DNA of 64,000 bases, taken from the NCBI GenBank assembly GCA_022565395.1, contig JAIUMV010000010.1:62001-126000 (forward strand), in the 5' to 3' direction. The notes under the pieces are model-generated. The model was not told the origin of the DNA. It made no database searches and was given only the letters and a program-made list of their open reading frames with translations. Made by a program: the position numbers and the translations under genes. The stretch comes from Marinobacter sp. (GTDB lineage: Bacteria; Pseudomonadota; Gammaproteobacteria; Pseudomonadales; Oleiphilaceae). Shown here piece after piece: positions 34,806-42,407 of the stretch (position 1 is the first letter of the stretch; each line of letters opens with the position of its first letter).

Positions 34806-37418
34806 ATGGCGCGTATTCGTAATGCGTTCGCATTTGCCGTTGCTGCAAGCCTTGTTGCTTGCGGCGGTTCAGAGAGCTCACCAACAACACCTGCAACAGT
34901 CACACCACCTATCGGCGATGTCGCATCAGAAACAGAGGGTGCGGCCGAGATTCCAGGCACCGGTGAAATCCGCGTCCTGTCAAATCGGCCGGACCTGATC
35001 AGCGGTGGCGATGCGTTGGTGGATATCCTTTCCCCCTACCTTCAGGGTGCGAAGATCACCCTGAATAACCGCGACATTTCATCCAGCTTCGAGGCGCTCG
35101 CGCCGAATCAGCTACGGGGACTTGTTGAGGGCATGACACTCGGTGAGAACGAACTCAGAGTCGTGCTGCGAGGCGGCGGCGTGTTACGGCAGACCATTGT
35201 CAATCACCCCAAGGGCGGCCCCCTGTTTTCAGGCCCCCAGGTTCAGCCTTGGTCCTGCAACAACGCCGCGCTGGACGAGCAGTGCAATCAAGCGCCTTCT
35301 TTCAGCTATAAATACGTGCCTGCCAACACGCTCTCGCGCCTGTTCACGGAGTTCGATCCCAGCGATCCGGGCTTGCCTGACGCTTTCCTGCCTTACGACC
35401 CCGAGAATCCGCCTGCTGACGGTGAGATAGCAGAGGTCACTACTGATGAGGGCGTAACCCTGCCGTTTATCGTGCGCGTTGAGATCGGTGTACTAAACCG
35501 CGACCGCTACCAGATCATGTCCCTCTTTCAACCCGGAAAGTCATGGACCGCCCTTGAGCCCCAGCACCAATGGAATGGCAAGGTCCTGATACATCACGGC
35601 GGTAATGTAGGTGTCAGTTACGGTATGGGCAGCCCGCCCAATGGCGACATATCCGGCGCTACCAACGGCAATGAACTGCTGCTCGGCGACAGCATCTCCG
35701 TCGCCCTGAGCCGGGGTTTCGTGACACTCTCAACCCGTCAGGCCAATCTCGGGCATAACGTCAACCTTGTTACTGCGGCGGAATCCCTGGTGATGGCCAA
35801 GGAGCACATCATCGAACGGTACGGTCCGATCCGCTACACCATCGGCACCGGGTGCTCTGGCGGAGCGATCGCACAGCAACATATCGCCAATGCCTACCCC
35901 GGTATCTACCAAGGGCTGATCGTTCAGTGCGCCTACCCGGATGTGTGGACGACGGCCACGCAGTTCGCAGACTACAACCTTATCAGCAACTATCTCGGCC
36001 TGCAGATGCCAGATAGCCCGGCAGGCCTGTTCTCCTTTCTCGGTGCTTTGCTAACCAACCCGATCCTGCCAACTCAGTGGCCGTTTATCTACGGCCACCT
36101 GCCCATCAACCCTGTAGTTTCAGATATGGCGTTCTTCCCTGCCGCAGCCCCCGACCAAACCAGCTGTCGCGGACTGCGTAACGACGTCGCAGTCTATCAC
36201 CCAGACCATCAGCCGGACGGCCTCCGTTGTGGCCTGATTGACTACATGATCAACCAGTTCGGAGAGCGTCCACCGGAAGTCTGGTCCGAGAACGAGCAAC
36301 TATTGGGACGAGGTTTCGCCGGCATCCCCCTGGATAATGTAGGTGTACAGTACGGCCTCAAGGCATTGCAAAACGGCCTGATTACCGGCCAGCAATTCCT
36401 GGATCTGAACCGTAAAATAGGCGGTTTCAATGTTGATATCCGGTATCAGGACGCACGTACCGCTGGCGATCTGCAGGCCATTGAAAATGCCTACCGTACC
36501 GGTGCCATCAATACCGCCGAGAACTTTGCGGGCATCCCGATCATTGACTTGCGGGGGCCAGACCCCGGCTTTGCCCATGATGCCTTCCATTCCTGGCAAA
36601 AGCGGGCCCGCCTTGAGTCAGTTCAGGGGCATGCCCTCAATCACGTGATCTGGTTCGGCCCCTTCCCTATTGCCGGCGACACAGTCTTCGCCACCGAAGC
36701 GCTTCTCACCATGGATCAGTGGCTGGCAGGTATCGAAGCGGACGAGCGTCAGGACCGTCTCCCGGAGAAGGTCATCCGTAACCGACCCGCGTTCGCCCGT
36801 GACCGCTGCCTGTCCCTGTCAGGCGCGACAGCTGAGTGGGGCGTAATACTACCAATGACCGGCGGACTCCTGTATCCGGAGCCGGTGGTGCCTGGCCTGG
36901 AGTACCTGCTTGCACCTCGGCTGCCTGCTGTGGTCGGTGAGATCCTTGACGTTGCAACGGGGCAGATCTGCGGCCTGGACCTGGGCGCACTAGGGCTGCC
37001 AAGGCAGCTGGCGGATCTGCTTTCCCCGCTTACCGCCCCCATCGTAAAGGTGCAGGAAGCTGTCGTTCAAACACGTTTCGGTACGCCCAGAACCGTAGCC
37101 GGTGACGATATCCGAACCCTCAACAACAAGTGTCAGCTCAAGCCGGTTGACCCTAAAGACTACCCCGTCAACCTGCTGCAGGGCATTCTCAACAGTGAGA
37201 ACTTTGCCCAGAAAGTCGCAGAGATATTCCCGGATGGTGTCTGTGACTACGATAAGGCACCCGTTCGCCAGGCACCCACAGTAACTTGGATGCACTATGG
37301 CGACGCCAACCAAGTCGTAACAGGCGGCACCCCTCTACCAATAAATGACCAGCGGGTGCACGGTTGGGCTTCGCCTGCCTTTGAAGTGGACCTGAGCAGC
37401 AACCTGCCGCAACACTGA
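34806..37418 (+). CDS. DUF6351-family large lipoprotein, probable serine hydrolase
   Basis: 870 residues. A signal sequence ends in L-V-A-C with the lipobox cysteine at 19, so the protein is probably anchored to a membrane facing the periplasm or cell surface. A Ser/Thr linker leads to a domain with G-T-G-C-S-G-G-A, Ser351 in the position of a nucleophile elbow of an alpha/beta hydrolase. Many paired cysteines (for example C-N-N-A, D-E-Q-C, S-C-R-G) suggest disulphides. The family resembles tannase or 3-hydroxybutyrate-oligomer hydrolases in feel, but the substrate is unproven. It is a single-gene unit ending in a strong hairpin. Confidence 0.7.
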   Translation: MARIRNAFAFAVAASLVACGGSESSPTTPATVTPPIGDVASETEGAAEIPGTGEIRVLSNRPDLISGGDALVDILSPYLQGAKITLNNRDISSSFEALAPNQLRGLVEGMTLGENELRVVLRGGGVLRQTIVNHPKGGPLFSGPQVQPWSCNNAALDEQCNQAPSFSYKYVPANTLSRLFTEFDPSDPGLPDAFLPYDPENPPADGEIAEVTTDEGVTLPFIVRVEIGVLNRDRYQIMSLFQPGKSWTALEPQHQWNGKVLIHHGGNVGVSYGMGSPPNGDISGATNGNELLLGDSISVALSRGFVTLSTRQANLGHNVNLVTAAESLVMAKEHIIERYGPIRYTIGTGCSGGAIAQQHIANAYPGIYQGLIVQCAYPDVWTTATQFADYNLISNYLGLQMPDSPAGLFSFLGALLTNPILPTQWPFIYGHLPINPVVSDMAFFPAAAPDQTSCRGLRNDVAVYHPDHQPDGLRCGLIDYMINQFGERPPEVWSENEQLLGRGFAGIPLDNVGVQYGLKALQNGLITGQQFLDLNRKIGGFNVDIRYQDARTAGDLQAIENAYRTGAINTAENFAGIPIIDLRGPDPGFAHDAFHSWQKRARLESVQGHALNHVIWFGPFPIAGDTVFATEALLTMDQWLAGIEADERQDRLPEKVIRNRPAFARDRCLSLSGATAEWGVILPMTGGLLYPEPVVPGLEYLLAPRLPAVVGEILDVATGQICGLDLGALGLPRQLADLLSPLTAPIVKVQEAVVQTRFGTPRTVAGDDIRTLNNKCQLKPVDPKDYPVNLLQGILNSENFAQKVAEIFPDGVCDYDKAPVRQAPTVTWMHYGDANQVVTGGTPLPINDQRVHGWASPAFEVDLSSNLPQH

Positions 37419-37429
37419 CTCTGTATAAG

Positions 37430-37457
37430 GTTGCCGCTGAAAGCATCAGCGGCAACC
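37430..37457 (+). terminator. Hairpin after DUF6351 gene
   Basis: A perfect 12-bp stem (GGTTGCCGCTGA / TCAGCGGCAACC) with an AGCA loop starts 11 bp after the stop codon. No T-run follows, but the stem is strong enough to terminate or to protect the transcript end. Confidence 0.6.
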
Positions 37458-37472
37458 TGGCTCCAAACCCTT

Positions 37473-37526
37473 TAAATCCTCTAAATCCTCTAAATCCTCT
37501 AAATCCTCTAAATCCTCTAAATCCTC
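37473..37526. repeat. Six perfect tandem copies of a 9-bp unit
   Basis: TAAATCCTC is repeated six times without interruption, then TAAA begins a broken seventh copy. It lies between the DUF6351 hairpin and the fatty-acid-hydroxylase-type gene. The period of nine bases keeps reading frame, but no gene crosses it. Its copy number probably varies by slippage. Confidence 0.97.
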
Positions 37527-37543
37527 TAAACCATGAAAAACCC

Positions 37544-37574
37544 AGCGCTTAGTGAACAATATTCACTTGGCGCT
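37544..37574 (+). other. Imperfect hairpin upstream of hydroxylase-type gene
   Basis: AGCGCTTAGTGAA pairs with TTCACTTGGCGCT over 11 of 13 positions with a CAATA loop, 18 bp after the tandem repeat. It may be a leader structure or remnant terminator. I cannot assign it a ligand. Confidence 0.4.
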
Positions 37575-37662
37575 TATCGTCAAAAATGGGGCGTGTATTG
37601 TCAATCCGAAGACCCCATTGTTAGGCACGATAGGCTATACGCCAACAACAAGAGGCCGCACC

Positions 37663-38313
37663 ATGATCGGATTTCCCATTGCCCTGCTGTTTGCCAACGG
37701 GTTTGAGTGGTACGCCCACAAGTACATCCTGCATGGCACACCGCGGCCTGGCCAGCCACGCTACAGTCCTGTGCCCAAGTCCATGAAAAGCCACTGGGAG
37801 CATCACAAGATCGTGCGCACCACAGACTATCAGGATCATGGTTATGAGGAAGGTCTGAGCAACTGGCGCACCCGCAATGAGGTGGGCTCACTGCTGGCGC
37901 TCACAGCGGCTACCTCCCTGCTGCTCCCGGTAGCCCCTTTCTTTACCCTTGGCACTTACTACGCCGCCGGGCGTTACTATTACGTGCACCGCAAGTCACA
38001 CCTGGACCCAGAATGGGGCAAGAAAGCCATACCCTGGCATTTTGATCATCATATGAACACCAATCAGGATGCCAACTGGTGTGTAACCCGCCCCTGGTTT
38101 GACTACATCATGGGAACGCGGGTGATCTCCAGCTCCGACCTGGCCGAGTCCAACCCGCTGGGTGTCCGCATGCCAAAAGTCATCGAAAAACCTTTCAACA
38201 AAGCCTGCCGGGCCCTGTTCCCGAAAGCCTTTGCGCGGCTGGATGAACGACAGCAAGAAGAAGCAAGCAAACGCAGGAAAGTGCAAGCCCCTAAAATGAA
38301 ACAGGCCGCCTGA
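37663..38313 (+). CDS. Fatty acid hydroxylase/sterol desaturase superfamily protein
   Basis: 216 residues from ATG 37663 (AGAGG seven bases upstream); a GTG at 37552 in the upstream leader is unlikely. Histidine motifs match the superfamily: H-K-Y-I-L-H near residue 19, H-W-E-H-H near 44, H-R-K-S-H, and H-F-D-H-H. These ligate a di-iron site in an integral membrane enzyme. About four hydrophobic helices can be drawn. The substrate is unknown; such enzymes hydroxylate or desaturate fatty or sterol-like carbon chains. A basic tail (K-R-R-K) ends the protein. The tandem repeat and hairpin lie in its leader. Confidence 0.8.
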   Translation: MIGFPIALLFANGFEWYAHKYILHGTPRPGQPRYSPVPKSMKSHWEHHKIVRTTDYQDHGYEEGLSNWRTRNEVGSLLALTAATSLLLPVAPFFTLGTYYAAGRYYYVHRKSHLDPEWGKKAIPWHFDHHMNTNQDANWCVTRPWFDYIMGTRVISSSDLAESNPLGVRMPKVIEKPFNKACRALFPKAFARLDERQQEEASKRRKVQAPKMKQAA

Positions 38314-38333
38314 TACCCTTTCAGGCGGAATCC

Positions 38334-38358
38334 ATGGGCGCCCTGCTCCGGCGCCCAT
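38334..38358 (+). terminator. Hairpin after hydroxylase-type gene
   Basis: A perfect 9-bp GC-rich stem (ATGGGCGCC / GGCGCCCAT) with a 7-base loop starts 21 bp after the stop. No T-run follows. It probably ends the preceding transcript. Confidence 0.5.
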
Positions 38359-38457
38359 AAACCTACCGGTACACCCCGCCAGGACAAGACCGAAGAACAT
38401 ACCGTGTCGTAAGCTATTGACGATATACTCTCAATAAGTCAACGCTTGGAGCATGTT

Positions 38458-38976
38458 ATGCAAACGGACGACCCTACCCGAGGCATTAGCAAGACCTTTG
38501 CCTTTATTGCCTGGTTTCTGATCATTGGCGCCCTGTTTTATTACTTTCAGGGTTTGCTGGATAAGCGCCATAACCCGAACCAGCAGTTGCAAAGTCTCGT
38601 CACCTCACAAAGCATCGAAACCGTGCTGATCCGCAACCGGGCCGGTCACTATGTAGGCAATGCAGTAATCAACGGTCATTCCATTGAGTTTCTGCTGGAC
38701 ACTGGCGCCACCAGCGTGGCCGTCAGCGAAAGGGCCGCCCGGCGCCTGGAGATGCCACGCAGGGCACCAGTGCAGATCCGCACGGCAAACGGCATCGCCA
38801 CCGGCTACCTCAGTACCATCGACACACTGCAACTTGGGGCTATTACACTCAATCAGGTACCCGCCACCATTGCCCCAGGACTGGAAGGGACCGACGTACT
38901 TTTAGGTATGAGCGCACTCAAGCAGTTGGATTTCCGCCAGCAAGGGAACGAACTGACATTGATTCAGGTGCGCTAA
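38458..38976 (+). CDS. TIGR02281-type retropepsin-like aspartic protease, membrane-anchored
   Basis: 172 residues from ATG 38458 with GGAG six bases upstream; TTG 38446 would add four. One membrane helix (about 13-32) anchors it, with the protease domain outside. The catalytic motif is F-L-L-D-T-G-A-T-S (Asp81), as in clan AA proteases that act as dimers, followed by the I-D-T-L-Q-L-G and G-T-D-V-L-L-G-M motifs. Physiological targets are unknown. The stop is 8 bp before the end of the convergent tRNA gene. Confidence 0.85.
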   Translation: MQTDDPTRGISKTFAFIAWFLIIGALFYYFQGLLDKRHNPNQQLQSLVTSQSIETVLIRNRAGHYVGNAVINGHSIEFLLDTGATSVAVSERAARRLEMPRRAPVQIRTANGIATGYLSTIDTLQLGAITLNQVPATIAPGLEGTDVLLGMSALKQLDFRQQGNELTLIQVR

Positions 38977-38984
38977 ACAGGGAA

Positions 38985-39071
38985 TGGTGCCTCGGGCCGG
39001 AATCGAACCGGCACGGCCTTACGGCCGAGAGATTTTAAGTCTCTTGTGTCTACCAATTTCACCACCGAGGC
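38985..39071 (-). tRNA. tRNA-Leu (UAA)
   Basis: 87 bases including the encoded CCA. The acceptor stem is GCCTCGG pairing with CCGAGGC. The anticodon stem AGAGA/TCTCT carries the loop CTTAAAA, giving anticodon UAA for the UUA leucine codon. A long variable arm (CGGCCGTAAGGCCG) is typical of a class II leucine tRNA, and the T-loop reads GGTTCGATTCC. Confidence 0.96.
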
Positions 39072-39136
39072 GGAGGCGGGTCTTCAGGGTTGTGCATTCT
39101 ATAAGGCCCTGCCGGTGAACGCAATTCCGCCCAGGG

Positions 39137-39760
39137 CTATTTCAGGGGTACCGCCTCGCCGTAGTACATGTAGCCGGCAATTTTCGGCGTGTTGCGGATA
39201 TAAAGCTGCTCCACTTCCCTTACCTCAAACCCCATTGCTGTGAGCATATCCAGGGTATTCCGGTTGAGATGACAGCCGCCAGCAAAGGTTTTCCAGACCG
39301 GCGTGATGCGGTCCTGCCATTTACTGACACCGTGATCCGGCGCGCGGCCATGCTCGCAGAATAGCAATAGCCCCCCAGGCTTCAGCACCCGGTGCATTTG
39401 CTGCAAAGCTGCCTGCCAGTCCGGTATGGTACACAAGGTGTAGGTGATCAGTACCGTGTCCACGCTGTTGTCATCCAGGGGGATCTGCTCGCCCGGCAGA
39501 TCCAGCCAGCGTACCTCCACCGGCGACTTCTGCAGGTTGCTGCGCGCCTTTTCCCGCATACCCTGTGACGGCTCCAGCCCCCAGACAAAGTCAACCTGCT
39601 CTGGGCGGTAATAGGGCAAATTAACCCCTGACCCCATACCGATCTCCAACACCACACCCCGAGCCCGTGGTACGATCTGCTGTCGTAGCTTCATTATGGG
39701 ACCGATGGTGCAGGCCTTGTTGATCAGGTGAGGAAGAACTTTCTCATCGTAGAAGCGCAT
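39137..39760 (-). CDS. Class I SAM-dependent methyltransferase (UbiE/COQ5-like)
   Basis: 207 residues. Motif I is V-L-E-I-G-M-G-S-G-V-N, then V-W-G-L-E-P-S and the post-motif D-N-S-V-D-T-V-L-I-T-Y-T-L-C-T-I with L-K-P-G-G-L-L-L-F-C-E-H-G. The E-H-G-R-A and W-K-T-F-A-G-G-C-H-L motifs resemble the methyltransferase-11 subgroup often annotated as thiol or arsenite related, but the substrate is unassigned. It is divergent from cydA with 197 bp between the starts. No cofactor beyond SAM is implied. Confidence 0.8.
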   Translation of the reverse strand: MRFYDEKVLPHLINKACTIGPIMKLRQQIVPRARGVVLEIGMGSGVNLPYYRPEQVDFVWGLEPSQGMREKARSNLQKSPVEVRWLDLPGEQIPLDDNSVDTVLITYTLCTIPDWQAALQQMHRVLKPGGLLLFCEHGRAPDHGVSKWQDRITPVWKTFAGGCHLNRNTLDMLTAMGFEVREVEQLYIRNTPKIAGYMYYGEAVPLK

Positions 39761-39957
39761 GAATATCCACCTTATTACTTTTTGATCTAAGCATATTCCG
39801 CTTTCTATTGACGGAACTCAAGAAGGGCGTAATATGTCTACCCGTTACCGTCAGTAACACTTGAAAGCGCATGATTGCTTTCGCCATGATTCGATAGTAA
39901 CACCATCGGCAACAGGAACATGCCTCGGTTTTTTCCGTTGAGCTCTGGAGGCCCGCT

Positions 39958-41403
39958 GTGGAACTGGATCCTATCCTTTTATCACGCATTCAATTTGCAT
40001 TTGTCGTGTCCTTTCATGCCATATTCCCGGTGTTTACCATCGGTCTGGCATCCTTCATTGCCCTGCTTGAAGGGCTTTCATTCAAAACCGGGGACCCGAT
40101 CTGGGAGCGGCTGTCAAAATTCTGGATCAAGGTCTTTGCCGTTGTTTTCGGCATGGGTGTGGTGTCCGGGATTGTCATGGCATTCCAGTTCGGTACCAAC
40201 TGGAGCAACTTCTCTCAGGCAACGGCCAATTTCCTGGGGCCGGTACTGAGTTATGAGGTCATAACCGCCTTTTTCCTGGAGGCTGCCTTCCTGGGCGTAC
40301 TGCTGTTTGGCCGCGACAAGGTCCCCAAAGGGGTTCACCTGTTCGCCGCCTGTATGGTGGCACTCGGCACCTTTATCTCGTCTTTCTGGATACTGTCGGC
40401 CAACAGCTGGATGCAAACCCCCGCCGGCATCGAGTTCGTCAATGGCGTGGTGTATGTAACCTCCTGGTCAGAAGCCATCTTTAACCCTTCGTTCTACTAT
40501 CGCTTTGCCCATATGGCATTAGCTTCCTTCCTGACCGGCGGTTTTGTGGTTGCGGGGGTCAGCGCCTGGTACCTGTTACGCGGCCGTGAAGTGGAAGCGA
40601 ACCGCAAAGCGCTGTCCATGTGCCTGTGGATGCTGATGGTCGCCGCACCGCTGCAACTGTTTGTTGGCGACCTGCACGGCCTTAACACCATGGAACATCA
40701 GCCGGCCAAAGTGGCAGCCATGGAGGGTAACTGGGAGACCAGCACCGGCGTGCCGCTGCTGCTATTTGCTCTGCCAGACCAGGCCAACCAGACCAACCGC
40801 TTTGAAATTGGTATTCCAAAACTGGCCAGCCTGATTCTCACGCACGAGTGGGACGGCGAGGTACCCGGCCTGGATGTTGTGCCGGTTGATGAGCAGCCGC
40901 CGGTAGCCTGGGTGTTCTGGTCCTTCCGCGTGATGGTCGGGCTGGGCATGCTGATGATTTTCTTTGCCCTGGCTGGACTGGTGTTACGCAAGGGCGGTAA
41001 GTACGCCCGGTCTCGCTGGTTCCTGCAGGGGCTGCGATTCATGAGCATTACGCCCTTTATCGCGGTGCTGGCAGGCTGGTTTGTCACTGAGATCGGTCGC
41101 TCCCCCTGGCTGCTTTATGGGTTGATTGACTATCAGGCAGGCATTACCCCCTCCCTGACCGGTGGTATGGCCCTGTTTACCCTGATTGGTTACGTTCTGG
41201 TTTACGCGCTGGTATTCACCGCCGGTGTTTACTATCTGATGCGGCTCCTTTATGCCGGTCTTGAGAGCGAAGAAAGTGACCATCCGGACGATGCCCACGA
41301 CCGGGCCAAGCGCCCCTTCTCCGCGGCCCACGTTCCCTTTGAAGTGGACCCGAAAGAAGTCGAGCGCCTGTCCCGTATCTCCCCCCTTGATGGAGGCCGC
41401 TAA
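39958..41403 (+). CDS. cydA: Cytochrome bd ubiquinol oxidase subunit I, CioA type
   Basis: 481 residues from GTG 39958 (GGAGG seven bases upstream). It begins S-R-I-Q-F-A-F-V-V-S-F-H, the heme-ligand region of CydA. The family's G-W-F-V-T-E-I-G-R-S-P-W is present. The quinol-binding loop is short, as in cyanide-insensitive CioA enzymes rather than E. coli CydA. The enzyme reduces O2 to water with quinol at the inner membrane at high oxygen affinity. It is the first gene of a four-gene operon. Confidence 0.93.
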   Translation: MELDPILLSRIQFAFVVSFHAIFPVFTIGLASFIALLEGLSFKTGDPIWERLSKFWIKVFAVVFGMGVVSGIVMAFQFGTNWSNFSQATANFLGPVLSYEVITAFFLEAAFLGVLLFGRDKVPKGVHLFAACMVALGTFISSFWILSANSWMQTPAGIEFVNGVVYVTSWSEAIFNPSFYYRFAHMALASFLTGGFVVAGVSAWYLLRGREVEANRKALSMCLWMLMVAAPLQLFVGDLHGLNTMEHQPAKVAAMEGNWETSTGVPLLLFALPDQANQTNRFEIGIPKLASLILTHEWDGEVPGLDVVPVDEQPPVAWVFWSFRVMVGLGMLMIFFALAGLVLRKGGKYARSRWFLQGLRFMSITPFIAVLAGWFVTEIGRSPWLLYGLIDYQAGITPSLTGGMALFTLIGYVLVYALVFTAGVYYLMRLLYAGLESEESDHPDDAHDRAKRPFSAAHVPFEVDPKEVERLSRISPLDGGR

Positions 41404-41405
41404 TC

Positions 41406-42407
41406 ATGGAACTGTTCGATCTTGCGTTGATTTGGGCTCTGATTATTGGTTTCGGGGTCATCATGTACGTGCTGATGGATGGCTTTGACCTGGGTGTCGG
41501 CATCCTGTTTCCCTTCGCGCCCAGTGAGGAAGCGCGGGATGTGATGATGAATTCCGTAGCCCCCGTATGGGATGGTAACGAGACCTGGCTGATCCTTGGC
41601 GGTGCCGGTCTGCTCGCGGCTTTTCCGTTGGTATATACGGTATTCCTGCCGGCGCTCTACATTGGTGTCTTCCTGATGCTGGCGGGCTTGATTTTCCGCG
41701 GTGTGGCCTTTGAGTTTCGCTTTAAGGCCCGTAGCTCCCGCTATCTTTGGAACTGGGCTTTCGCCGGTGGCTCGCTGCTGGCAGCCTTTGCCCAGGGTGC
41801 CGTTGTTGGCGCCTATATTCAGGGTTTTAACGTGGAAAACGGCGTCTATGTGGGCGGCGCGCTGGACTGGCTGACACCCTTCAGCATTCTCACCGGGCTT
41901 GGTCTGGTGGCCGGCTATGCCCTGCTGGGCAGCACCTGGCTGATCATGAAATCCGAGGGTTATATTCAGGAATGGGCCTATCGCATTACGCCACCGCTCC
42001 TTTTTTCGGTACTGACAGTCTTTGCCATGGTCAGCCTGTGGACACCATTTGTAGACATCACCGTGTTCGAGCGTTGGTTTGACAAGATCCACGTGATCTG
42101 GGTACTGCCTGTCCTAAGCCTGTTGTGCGCCTGGAAGATTTTCTCAGCCGTCAGCAAGCGCAAGGAAGGCATGCCCTTTGTCGCCACCATGGGCCTGTTC
42201 ATTTTCACTTACCTGGGCCTTATCGCCAGTCGCTGGCCCTATGTGGTGCCGCCTAACTACACCCTGTGGGATGCCTCATCCGCCTATGGCTCTCAGCTGT
42301 TCCTGCTGCTGGGGCTGCTGTTTGTCATCCCGGTGGTGTTGATGTACACCGCGTGGACCTATTGGGTGTTCCGCGGCAAGGTCAAGGCCGGCGAGGGTTA
42401 TCACTGA
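41406..42407 (+). CDS. cydB: Cytochrome bd ubiquinol oxidase subunit II
   Basis: 333 residues, starting two bases after cydA. The signature W-D-G-N-E-T-W-L-I near residue 57 and the long hydrophobic segment G-G-A-G-L-L-A-A-F-P match CydB. It has about eight membrane helices. Length fits CioB-type subunits. No small CydX-like ORF follows; the next gene starts directly at the stop. Confidence 0.93.
   Translation: MELFDLALIWALIIGFGVIMYVLMDGFDLGVGILFPFAPSEEARDVMMNSVAPVWDGNETWLILGGAGLLAAFPLVYTVFLPALYIGVFLMLAGLIFRGVAFEFRFKARSSRYLWNWAFAGGSLLAAFAQGAVVGAYIQGFNVENGVYVGGALDWLTPFSILTGLGLVAGYALLGSTWLIMKSEGYIQEWAYRITPPLLFSVLTVFAMVSLWTPFVDITVFERWFDKIHVIWVLPVLSLLCAWKIFSAVSKRKEGMPFVATMGLFIFTYLGLIASRWPYVVPPNYTLWDASSAYGSQLFLLLGLLFVIPVVLMYTAWTYWVFRGKVKAGEGYH

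Noticed and set aside
37473-37526. Tandem repeat read as a CRISPR-like array
   Set aside because: Units are contiguous 9-mers without spacers, so it is a minisatellite.
37533-37706. 57-codon frame starting at ATG 37533 after the tandem repeat
   Set aside because: It has no ribosome-binding site, overlaps the start of the hydroxylase-type gene in another frame and has no recognisable sequence.
38985-39071. tRNA-Leu as an integration site for a mobile element
   Set aside because: Neighbouring genes are ordinary, with no integrase, no repeated tRNA 3' end visible nearby and no compositional break.
39780-39800. FNR/ANR-like site upstream of cydA (TTGATCTAAGCATA)
   Set aside because: Only the left half-site TTGAT matches; the right half is missing, so it was not listed as a feature.
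39844-39882. Short inverted repeats GTTAC/GTAAC and GAAAGC/GCTTTC in the cydA upstream gap
   Set aside because: Arms of five and six bases occur often by chance, and neither matches a known oxidase regulator site that I can name.
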